Shown here piece after piece: positions 1 to 5,078 of a DNA stretch of 5,078 nt. The position numbers and the translations under genes are program-made. Source of the DNA: Oscillospiraceae bacterium (GTDB lineage: Bacteria; Bacillota; Clostridia; Oscillospirales; Ruminococcaceae). The stretch covers positions 1-5,078 of the forward strand of contig JAGPHI010000104.1 in the NCBI GenBank assembly GCA_018055565.1, read 5' to 3'. Position 1 is the first letter of the stretch; every line of letters begins with the position of its first letter. The notes beneath the pieces were generated by a model that saw only the letters and a list, made by a program, of their open reading frames with translations, had not been told where the DNA came from and did not search any database.

Positions 1-894
1 CCCGCACACAAAGATATTATTGCACAAGGTCATGGCGTTTTGATCCACAATCGGCCCTTTTGTGTGCGCGTCCAGCGGCACATCCAGCGCGCACGCCAAT
101 TCGTTTTCAGGTATCAGCCCCACCGATAAAATCAGCGCGTCACACTCCACACGCTCTTCGGTGCCCATAATGGGGCGCATCGCATCGTCCACCTTGCAAA
201 TTTCCACGGCTTCTACGCGCTGTGCGCCAAACACGCGCGTAACCGTATGGCTGGTATGTAGCGGAATGGCAAAATCGTCCAAGCATTGATACAAATTGCG
301 GGCAAGGCCGCTGGGCGTGCTTTTGGCCTCGTATACGCCCACCACTTTTGCGCCCTCCAGCGTCAGGCGGCGCGCCATAATCAGCCCGATATCGCCCGAA
401 CCTAAAATGACGCAGCGGCGCGTAGGCAGCTTGCCCAAAATATTGGTGTAATATTGTGCGCTGCCCGCTGTAAAGATGCCCGCAGGGCGTGTGCCGTGCA
501 CGGCTATTTGCCTTGCGGTGCGCTCGCGGCAGCCCGTGGCAAGCACCAGTGTTTTCACATGCATGCAGCGCATGCCCGTGGCGGCGCTGGCAGTAAGGCA
601 AAAGCCTGCGCCCTCTTTGGCAATTTGGGTTACAAAGCAGGACAGCGCCACCGTAATGTCGGTATCCTGCAATTCGTCAATAAAGCGCTGTGCGTATTCG
701 CAGCCTGCCAGCTTTTCGCCAAAGCGCACAAGGCCAAAGCCGTCGTGGATGCACTGCTTTAAAATGCCGCCCGGCTTTGCCTCGCGCTCAATAAGCACCA
801 CGCGCGCATGTGCGCGATACGCCGAAAGCGCCGCCGACAGCCCCGCCGGCCCCCCGCCAATGACGGCAACGTCATAGCTTTCGTCTTGCATCAT
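1..894 (-). CDS. NAD(P)/FAD-dependent pyridine nucleotide-disulfide oxidoreductase-type protein, C-terminus cut by window edge
   Basis: The reading frame is open from ATG at 894 to the left edge (298 residues seen). Residues 8-35 form a Rossmann FAD-binding fold with GGGPAG at 13-18 and an acidic residue (E36) ending the second strand. The segment GGILKQCIHDGFG (42-54) carries a cysteine typical of this family. ATGCRERTARQ is at 119-129. A second Rossmann motif, GSGDIG (165-170), fits NAD(P) or a second nucleotide. The visible part ends at FVCG, where the family's usual second FAD-contact motif sits, so about 100-130 residues should lie outside. Such proteins partner DAO-fold flavoproteins in heteromeric dehydrogenases (clostridial GlpA-like sets, HcnB/HcnC, dye-linked proline dehydrogenase). 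The start overlaps the stop of the upstream gene as ATGA and has GGAGGT six bases upstream, so co-translation is likely. The next codon is also ATG, and either could be used. Family call is strong; substrate is unknown. Confidence 0.9.
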   Translation of the reverse strand, partial: MMQDESYDVAVIGGGPAGLSAALSAYRAHARVVLIEREAKPGGILKQCIHDGFGLVRFGEKLAGCEYAQRFIDELQDTDITVALSCFVTQIAKEGAGFCLTASAATGMRCMHVKTLVLATGCRERTARQIAVHGTRPAGIFTAGSAQYYTNILGKLPTRRCVILGSGDIGLIMARRLTLEGAKVVGVYEAKSTPSGLARNLYQCLDDFAIPLHTSHTVTRVFGAQRVEAVEICKVDDAMRPIMGTEERVECDALILSVGLIPENELACALDVPLDAHTKGPIVDQNAMTLCNNIFVCG

Positions 895-2636
895 GCCCTC
901 ACCTCCGCGCTTTCCTCGCTTTGCGATATGCTTTTGGTATCGCCATACAAAATGTTCGAGCCATCGCCGCTTTTTAAAACAGATTCCAGCGGAATATGCA
1001 GCTCCTCGGCAATAATCTGCGCTACCTGCGGGCCGCAAAACCCGCCCTGGCAGCGCCCCATGCCCGGGCGCACGCGCCGTTTTACGCCGTCAATGGTGTC
1101 GCATGGCACCGCACGATGCAATGCATCTTTAATTTCACCGCGGCTCACCTCTTCGCAGCGGCACACCACCACGCCGTAATCGGGATTTTGGCGTATTTTT
1201 GCATCGCGCTGCGCGGTGTTCATCGCCGCAAGATGTAAAATCGGCTCACGAATGGGGTTAAACGCGCGATTTACAGTAAAGCTTTTTTCTGTTTGTAACA
1301 CTTGCAGCGCCATTTGCGCCACATCCACGCCGATGGCAGGTGCCGCCGTAAGCCCGGGCGATTGAATGCCCGCCGCATGCACCAAATTGTGCGTGTTATG
1401 GCCTTTGGTTATCACAAAATCCTCTTCATAGGTGGCCGCGCGGATGCCAGTAAAATAGGTGATAATTTCCCCCTGCGACAGAGATGGCAGCGTGGTGCTT
1501 TGCTTTATAAAGGTGTTTTGCACGCTTTGCGCCGTGGTGGAAAAATCTTCTTTTTCAATGGTTTCCACTGCGTCCGGCCCCACTAGCAAATTGCCGTCCA
1601 CGGTGCTTACCATGCCGCCGCCTTTAGAATGTGTGGTTTTTGTGGCAGATGTGCCGATGCCCGATGCAATGGTGCGCACTTTGTGCGCCGCCATTTTGTC
1701 TACAATGGAATTGGTGCCGCGGCGCGGATGTATCGAATAAAAGCGATCCTGCGCCATTTGCGCAATATCATCCGCAAAAACGCCCGCCGCGTTTACCACA
1801 ACACGCGGATAAATTGTGCCGCGGTTTGTGGCAACGCTTTTAATTTTGCCGTTTTGCACCTCGATGGACAGCACCGCTGTGTCTAAAAGCAGCTTTGCGC
1901 CATTTTGCACGGCGTTTTCGGCATAGGCAATCGTAAGCCCATATGGGCATACAATGCCCGCCGTTGGAAACGAAAGGCCGCAGCAGATATCCTGTGCCAG
2001 CATCGGCTCGGCCGCATGCACCGCGCTTTTGGTTAAATACTGTGCGGGCACGCCAAGCACATGCCGCCAGTAAAACGGCGCAAGGCGTAAAAACGGGCGC
2101 AGCACAGGCTTATTAAAACAGATAATTTGCCCTGTGCGTTTAAACGGCACGCAAAGCTCCTTGCACACAGTGTCGTACATTGCGTTGCCGCGCATATTAT
2201 AGGCTTTTTTTATCTGCCCCTTTTTTAAATCGATGCCCGGATGCACCATGCCGTCGTTACGGCTGGAGGCGTGCAGCGCCACATCGTGTTCCTTATCTAC
2301 CAGCAGCACCGATACGTCAAAACGGCGCAGCTCGCGCGCGATGGCCGCGCCCACAACGCCCGCGCCAATAACCAGCACATCGGGCGTGGCGCCCTCGGCC
2401 GCGTTATCCTGCACAAGGGGCAAGCGCATGGGCGCGCGCGTTTGCAAGCGAGCGCGGATATCATTCACCACAGAAAGGCCATGCTTGCCTTTTGCGGCGA
2501 TGCGCCCTGCATTGACCACATCGTCCCAATAATCCACTTCGCCCGTCAGCACAAGGCATTCGCCCCGCGCCGTCACCTGCACGGCATTGCCATACGCTTT
2601 TTGCAATTGCTTCGCCGTTTTTGTAAGCTTTTCCAT
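891..2636 (-). CDS. FAD-dependent oxidoreductase, GlpA-like (DAO fold) with C-terminal BFD-type [2Fe-2S] domain
   Basis: This 581-residue protein is probably the catalytic subunit of a flavin dehydrogenase. Residues about 8-62 are an extension that looks like a BON-type domain (LTGEVDYWDDV at 30-40, GLSVVNDI at 53-60). The DAO fold begins with DVLVIGAGVVG (86-96; GxGxxG at 91-96) and D114. It continues with HASSRNDGMVHPGI (122-135), VVNAAGVFADDIA (280-292), YFTGIRAA (394-401) and AAGIQSPGLTAAPAIG (421-436). The tail holds four cysteines, C492-x-C494 and C529-x4-C534 (RCQGGFC), the BFD-type [2Fe-2S] ligand pattern seen in GlpA. No signal peptide or membrane segment is seen, so it is cytosolic or peripheral. 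The start has GGAGG seven bases upstream. It is the first gene of the leftward operon, and its stop overlaps the next start. The family includes anaerobic glycerol-3-phosphate dehydrogenase and other hydroxy- or amino-acid dehydrogenases; the sequence does not settle the substrate, so no gene symbol is given. Confidence 0.92.
   Translation of the reverse strand: MEKLTKTAKQLQKAYGNAVQVTARGECLVLTGEVDYWDDVVNAGRIAAKGKHGLSVVNDIRARLQTRAPMRLPLVQDNAAEGATPDVLVIGAGVVGAAIARELRRFDVSVLLVDKEHDVALHASSRNDGMVHPGIDLKKGQIKKAYNMRGNAMYDTVCKELCVPFKRTGQIICFNKPVLRPFLRLAPFYWRHVLGVPAQYLTKSAVHAAEPMLAQDICCGLSFPTAGIVCPYGLTIAYAENAVQNGAKLLLDTAVLSIEVQNGKIKSVATNRGTIYPRVVVNAAGVFADDIAQMAQDRFYSIHPRRGTNSIVDKMAAHKVRTIASGIGTSATKTTHSKGGGMVSTVDGNLLVGPDAVETIEKEDFSTTAQSVQNTFIKQSTTLPSLSQGEIITYFTGIRAATYEEDFVITKGHNTHNLVHAAGIQSPGLTAAPAIGVDVAQMALQVLQTEKSFTVNRAFNPIREPILHLAAMNTAQRDAKIRQNPDYGVVVCRCEEVSRGEIKDALHRAVPCDTIDGVKRRVRPGMGRCQGGFCGPQVAQIIAEELHIPLESVLKSGDGSNILYGDTKSISQSEESAEVRA
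901..906 (-). promoter_or_regulatory. Ribosome binding site GGAGGT of the second flavoprotein gene
   Basis: GGAGGT on the minus strand ends six bases before the ATG at 894. It lies inside the last codons of the upstream oxidoreductase gene. It supports the ATG at 894 (or the adjacent one at 891) as the true start and means the downstream gene has its own strong initiation site in addition to coupling. Confidence 0.8.
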
Positions 2637-2642
2637 TGCTTC

Positions 2643-2648
2643 GCCTCC
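2643..2648 (-). promoter_or_regulatory. Ribosome binding site of the GlpA-like gene
   Basis: GGAGGC on the minus strand, with seven bases between GGAGG and the ATG at 2636. It begins four bases downstream of the inverted repeat, so a folded transcript would place a hairpin almost against this site. Confidence 0.8.
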
Positions 2649-2652
2649 GTGT

Positions 2653-2670
2653 CGGTCGGCTGGCCGACCG
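2653..2670. promoter_or_regulatory. Perfect inverted repeat, probable TetR operator
   Basis: CGGTCGGC-TG-GCCGACCG is a perfect palindrome with 8-base arms around a 2-base centre. It lies in the divergent intergenic region beside a TetR-family gene. Size, symmetry and the CGGTCG/CGACCG half-sites are typical of operators for this family. It falls at about +6 to +23 of the predicted leftward transcript, so a bound dimer would block initiation or early elongation of the oxidoreductase operon. It is about 50 bases upstream of the -35 box of the tetR promoter, so autoregulation through this site would be weaker. Binding is inferred from position and symmetry. Confidence 0.75.
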
Positions 2671-2681
2671 TCTGTAAATTA

Positions 2682-2710
2682 AGAATAGCACTTTTACACA
2701 CCTTTGTCAA
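2682..2710 (-). promoter_or_regulatory. Sigma-A-type promoter of the leftward flavoenzyme operon
   Basis: On the minus strand, a perfect -35 TTGACA (2710-2705) is followed by a 17-base spacer and a -10 TATTCT (2687-2682; two mismatches to TATAAT). The predicted start is near 2675, giving a leader of about 39 bases that contains the whole inverted repeat and the ribosome binding site. A strong -35 with an operator just downstream fits a promoter that is active unless repressed. Confidence 0.75.
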
Positions 2711-2719
2711 CGCAAAACA

Positions 2720-2748
2720 TTGACACTGACGCGCAATTTCTCTATACT
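2720..2748 (+). promoter_or_regulatory. Sigma-A-type promoter of the tetR operon
   Basis: A perfect -35 TTGACA (2720-2725), a 17-base spacer and a -10 TATACT (2743-2748; one mismatch to TATAAT) sit upstream of the regulator gene. The predicted start is near 2755, giving a leader of about 33 bases. Its -35 box is 9 bases from the -35 box of the leftward promoter, so two polymerases would probably compete for this short region. Confidence 0.8.
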
Positions 2749-2771
2749 TGTTAAAGGTATAAAACAAAAAG

Positions 2772-2778
2772 AGGGAGG
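2772..2778 (+). promoter_or_regulatory. Ribosome binding site of the tetR gene
   Basis: AGGGAGG ends nine bases before the ATG at 2788. It supports that start, which gives the normal short N-terminal arm before the first helix of a TetR protein. Confidence 0.75.
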
Positions 2779-2787
2779 ACACGCCTT

Positions 2788-3384
2788 ATGGCCGCGCCGC
2801 GCAAGGAAGATATTAAGCAAAGCATACTCGAAAACGCCACAAGGCTATTGCACCTCAAGGCCTTTTCTGCCATCAGCCTGGGCGACATTGCACGCGCCGC
2901 GGGCATCTCAAAGGGCACTCTATATTACTATTATAATAATAAAGACGACATTTTGTTTGACATTGCCGATGCTTATCTCAATCGCCTTGCAAGCGATTTG
3001 ATTGCATGGACCGAAAATAAAGAAAAAGACACCTCATTGCCGCGCTTGCTCAACTATATTATCACGCGCGGCGTTTACAGCGAGGGCGGCACCCTGCGCC
3101 TTTATCTGATTGCCGCATCGGCCAGCGCCAATGACGCACTGCGCTGTCGCATTATTGAAAAATATCAATATTTTAACGATACGCTTTGCCAAAAGCTGAA
3201 AGAACGCACAGAAAACGCCGATTGCGAATATATCGCATGGCTGCTTTTAACGGTGATGGACGGGCTTTTGGTGCAAACACAGCTTGCAAACGAGCAGTTT
3301 CGGCACGAAGCGTTTGTGCAAAGCACCGTTGCATTTTTAAGCGAAACGCTTACACAAAACAGAAAGGGGGATGCGATATCATGA
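2788..3384 (+). CDS. TetR/AcrR-family transcriptional regulator
   Basis: The 198-residue length is typical of the family. The N-terminal DNA-binding domain spans about residues 7-55: a first helix (KEDIKQSILENATRLLHLKA), then the helix-turn-helix ISLGDIARAAGISKGTLYYY (29-48), with recognition helix near 41-47 and the family's KDDILFDIADAYL following (52-64). Residues about 65-198 form a helical ligand-binding and dimerisation domain without a recognisable ligand signature. Two tryptophans (W74, W151) and several aromatic residues could line a hydrophobic pocket, but that is a guess. It is first in the rightward unit and divergent from the flavoenzyme operon, with a perfect palindrome between them, so repression of that operon is the likeliest role. 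Its TGA overlaps the next gene's ATG, so regulator and downstream protein are made together. Family call is secure; the effector is unknown. Confidence 0.95.
   Translation: MAAPRKEDIKQSILENATRLLHLKAFSAISLGDIARAAGISKGTLYYYYNNKDDILFDIADAYLNRLASDLIAWTENKEKDTSLPRLLNYIITRGVYSEGGTLRLYLIAASASANDALRCRIIEKYQYFNDTLCQKLKERTENADCEYIAWLLLTVMDGLLVQTQLANEQFRHEAFVQSTVAFLSETLTQNRKGDAIS
3363..3370 (+). promoter_or_regulatory. Ribosome binding site that fixes the start of the 481-residue gene
   Basis: AAAGGGGG lies ten bases before the ATG at 3381, inside the last codons of the tetR gene. The frame is open further upstream to an ATG at 3186, but that extension would lie wholly inside the tetR gene and encodes basic, low-complexity-like sequence. 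The site and the ATGA overlap favour 3381. Confidence 0.65.
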
Positions 3385-4826
3385 CAGGCGCTACAATTTT
3401 TGGCAACACACTGCCCGCAAGCACCTTACAAAAGGCGTTGCAGGCGCAGCAAAAGCTGCTGGCTACTTACGGGGATGACCGCCGCTTTCAATTTCATTAC
3501 ACCACCGAGCATCACCCCGTTTTAGAGGAGCTTGGCGGGCGCATGCTGATTCCCGCCGCAGAGCCGCTTGATTATGGCGAAGTGGCAAAGCCGCTTTTGC
3601 TTGGCTGCATTGCAAATGGCACCGCAAGCTACCGCACGGCGCTTGCCCTTTGCTCTGCCGCAAGGGCGCTTGGCTATATGGGCCTTTGGTTTGACCTCGG
3701 GGCTTATCCCGGCTCCGGCGCATCGCGCCGCTTTGCCGAGCGCAACGAAAAGCAGCAAAAAAACGCCGCGCTTGCGCAGCGCTCGCCGCTGTTTCAAAAC
3801 CTGTATTGGGAAAAGATGCACGCCAAAAACGCGCGCAGCCTTACGCAAAATTATATCGACCAATGCGCAAACGAGCTTTTGGTGCCGCTGTATATGGATT
3901 TTGATGTAAAAACGCCAATGGTGGCCACGCACGCCTTTGCCGCACAAAGCGGTGTGCACGCACATTTAGAGCATGTGGTAAATGCCCTGCCGGGCAACTG
4001 CGCATACGGCACCCATTTGGCCGAGGGCAGCGTGCATGTGGCACAAACGCCCTATTCGTATTTAAGCTATAAGATGCTGCGCGGCATGGGCGGCAAGCAG
4101 CTGATGCAATCCATCCCCGAATATGAGATTGTAAATGCAGGCCATTTTGTTGACCATTTGATGATTCAGCACCTTGAGCGCGACTGCGATAAGCGCATTG
4201 CGCGCGCGAAAAACGGCAGCGCACTGCGCTGGCTGATTTCTTTAGACGAGCTATGCCTTGACAAGGTGTTTTTAACCACGCTGTTTGATAAGCTAACAAC
4301 GCTGGAAAAAGAGGGGCGCGCGGTGCTGCTGGTGAATATCGGCAAGCACAAAGCCCTTTGGGAAGAATTAAAAACCACCAACGCACATTTGCGCATGTGG
4401 GCTGTGGAATATCCAGACGAGTTTGGCGATGTGAAAAGCCTAACAAACGATTTGCGCACAAAGCGCGATTTGGTGGGCATCCATGTGTTTTCCAGCACTG
4501 ATGAAATTATCAATATCTACACCACCAATCTGTTAATGCGCGGGTGCGACATTTTGGTGTCGCGCGCATGCGAGCTGGCGTTTTATCCCATACCAAAGCT
4601 GATTGCACGCCGCGAAGGACGCGAGGATTTTTGGGGCGGGCTTCATTGCTCGGAAATTGGCGAAGCTACGTTTGAATGCTTTTCCACCGCGCAGCTTTTG
4701 CAGATGGTGGACGTGCTGGATCGCGAGCGCGACATTTTTATCTCCATGTGCAAATGCATTCAAAAAAACCAAAGCGTAGGCATGTATTCGGGCGCTTACG
4801 AAGCTGTGCGCCTTGCAACGGAATAA
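3381..4826 (+). CDS. Uncharacterised 481-residue cytosolic protein, possibly GT-B glycosyltransferase-like
   Basis: I do not recognise a named function. There is no signal peptide or membrane helix. Residues 72-106 (LLLGCIANGTASYRTALALC at 72-91, then a helix and strand) look like a Gly-containing loop and helix of a nucleotide-binding Rossmann-type half. PMVATHAFAAQSGVHA (179-194) and NALPGNCAYGTHLAEGSVHV (201-220) follow, recalling N-terminal domains of MurG or diacylglycerol glycosyltransferases. A second half has strand-like LLVNIGKHKALWEE (316-329) and a conserved-looking block, CDILVSRACELAFYPIPKLI (389-408) with HCSEIGEAT (422-430), placed where GT-B enzymes bind the nucleotide sugar. 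The classic GGS/GxPG donor motifs are absent, so activity is unproven and a binding or scaffold role is possible. It overlaps tetR by ATGA and precedes an MFS transporter, so it belongs functionally with the regulator. Gene call is firm; the fold suggestion is weak inference from motif memory. Confidence 0.9.
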   Translation: MTGATIFGNTLPASTLQKALQAQQKLLATYGDDRRFQFHYTTEHHPVLEELGGRMLIPAAEPLDYGEVAKPLLLGCIANGTASYRTALALCSAARALGYMGLWFDLGAYPGSGASRRFAERNEKQQKNAALAQRSPLFQNLYWEKMHAKNARSLTQNYIDQCANELLVPLYMDFDVKTPMVATHAFAAQSGVHAHLEHVVNALPGNCAYGTHLAEGSVHVAQTPYSYLSYKMLRGMGGKQLMQSIPEYEIVNAGHFVDHLMIQHLERDCDKRIARAKNGSALRWLISLDELCLDKVFLTTLFDKLTTLEKEGRAVLLVNIGKHKALWEELKTTNAHLRMWAVEYPDEFGDVKSLTNDLRTKRDLVGIHVFSSTDEIINIYTTNLLMRGCDILVSRACELAFYPIPKLIARREGREDFWGGLHCSEIGEATFECFSTAQLLQMVDVLDRERDIFISMCKCIQKNQSVGMYSGAYEAVRLATE

Positions 4827-4845
4827 AAGCGTTTACATTTGCGCC

Positions 4846-4883
4846 GCCCTGTTTATCCGCTAGGCGTACAGCGCAGGGCTTTT
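4846..4883 (+). terminator. Weak hairpin followed by TTTT, possible terminator or attenuator
   Basis: GCCCTG (4846-4851) can pair with CAGGGC (4874-4879), directly followed by TTTT. The 22-base loop contains a small CGC-TAG-GCG inner stem (4858-4866). The T tract is short and interrupted by GCGC, which can itself pair with GCGC at 4841-4844, so this is a poor intrinsic terminator. It may reduce read-through from the 481-residue gene into the transporter gene rather than stop it. No convincing new promoter was found in this 106-base gap. Confidence 0.3.
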
Positions 4884-4932
4884 GCGCCGATGGAACCGCT
4901 GTCATTTTTACACATGAAAGAGTGATTTACCG

Positions 4933-5078
4933 ATGGCCACCTTGTTTTTAGCACTGATTTATCTTGCGTTTATCAGCCTCGGCCTGCCCGATTCTATGCT
5001 TGGCGCATCTTGGCCGGCCATGCGTGAGGCGCTTTCGTTGCCGCTTTCGGGCGCGGGGCCAATTGCCATGATTATCAC
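4933..5078 (+). CDS. Major facilitator superfamily transporter, N-terminus only
   Basis: Only the first 48 residues are inside the window. Residues about 3-19 (LFLALIYLAFISLGLPD at 4-20) form a hydrophobic first membrane helix followed by SMLGASWPAMREAL, a pattern typical of the first helix and loop of MFS proteins of the FucP-like or related clostridial group. A second hydrophobic stretch begins near 42 (GPIAMII). The in-frame stop at 4915-4917 leaves ATG 4933 as the first possible ATG; the ribosome binding site is weak (AAAGAG about ten bases upstream). It would be an inner-membrane secondary transporter. Substrate and direction cannot be told from this fragment. It follows the 481-residue gene by 106 bases on the same strand and may share its transcript. 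Confidence 0.8.
   Translation, partial: MATLFLALIYLAFISLGLPDSMLGASWPAMREALSLPLSGAGPIAMII

Noticed and set aside
561..575. Two GCATGC palindromes separated by AGC, resembling a protein-binding repeat.
   Set aside because: They lie inside the flavoprotein gene and are explained by its codons (region of GMRCMH); such motifs are frequent by chance at this base composition.
140..601. Minus-strand open frame of 153 residues within the second flavoprotein gene.
   Set aside because: It overlaps the flavoprotein gene in a different frame, lacks a good ribosome binding site and shows no domain pattern.
2233..2723. Plus-strand open frames of 99 and 160 residues opposite the start of the GlpA-like gene.
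   Set aside because: The opposite strand encodes a clear GxGxxG flavoprotein here. The plus-strand products look like shadow translation (His-, Ala- and Arg-rich).
2705..2725. TGTCAA ... TTGACA inverted repeat with a 9-base spacer as a second operator.
   Set aside because: The two arms are exactly the -35 boxes of the divergent promoters, and the symmetry does not extend beyond them.
3186..3380. In-frame upstream extension of the 481-residue gene to an ATG at 3186 (546 residues in total).
   Set aside because: The extra 65 codons lie entirely inside the tetR gene in another frame, encode basic, unstructured-looking sequence, and a better-placed purine-rich site and ATGA overlap support 3381.
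3522..4461. Long minus-strand open frames opposite the 481-residue gene (147 and 206 residues).
   Set aside because: They are antisense shadows of a GC-rich coding region. Their translations are rich in Arg, Ala, Cys and Pro without motifs, and the plus-strand protein is coherent throughout.
5011..5020. TGGCCGGCCA, a perfect 10-base palindrome.
   Set aside because: It is within the MFS coding sequence (Ser-Trp-Pro-Ala-Met) and does not match the intergenic operator half-site.

Overview
The window most likely comes from a Gram-positive bacterium of the Bacillota, probably an uncultured clostridium. The evidence is strong GGAGG-type ribosome binding sites before most genes, sigma-A-type promoters with 17-base spacers, a moderate-to-high GC content rich in GCG and CGC codons, and protein families whose closest remembered relatives are clostridial. 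This placement is inference; there is no rRNA or other phylogenetic marker here. Nothing suggests a phage, insertion sequence, CRISPR array or tRNA. Coding density is high.

The layout is two divergent transcription units around a 151-base control region (2637-2787). Leftward: a GlpA-like FAD-dependent oxidoreductase with a C-terminal [2Fe-2S] BFD-type domain (891-2636), then a pyridine nucleotide-disulfide oxidoreductase-type flavoprotein (894 down to the left edge, incomplete). The two genes overlap by the four bases ATGA. Rightward: a TetR-family regulator (2788-3384), an uncharacterised 481-residue cytosolic protein with a weak resemblance to GT-B glycosyltransferases (3381-4826, again an ATGA overlap), a 106-base gap with a possible hairpin, and the start of an MFS transporter (4933 to the right edge, incomplete).

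The control region can be read in detail. Two promoters stand back to back, with -35 boxes only 9 bases apart. A perfect 8+8 base inverted repeat with a 2-base centre (2653-2670) lies just downstream of the predicted start of the leftward transcript and just before the ribosome binding site of the GlpA-like gene. It is the obvious candidate operator for the divergent TetR regulator.

Working model (inference): the regulator senses a small molecule and releases the leftward flavoenzyme operon, which would oxidise a hydroxy- or amino-acid-like or polyol-phosphate substrate and pass electrons through FAD and [2Fe-2S] centres. The TetR / unknown protein / MFS unit would supply sensing, a possible transferase step and transport. 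No glycerol-specific genes (glpK, glpF, glpP) are visible, so a glycerol 3-phosphate substrate should not be assumed. The most novel element is the uncharacterised 481-residue protein, translationally coupled to the regulator.
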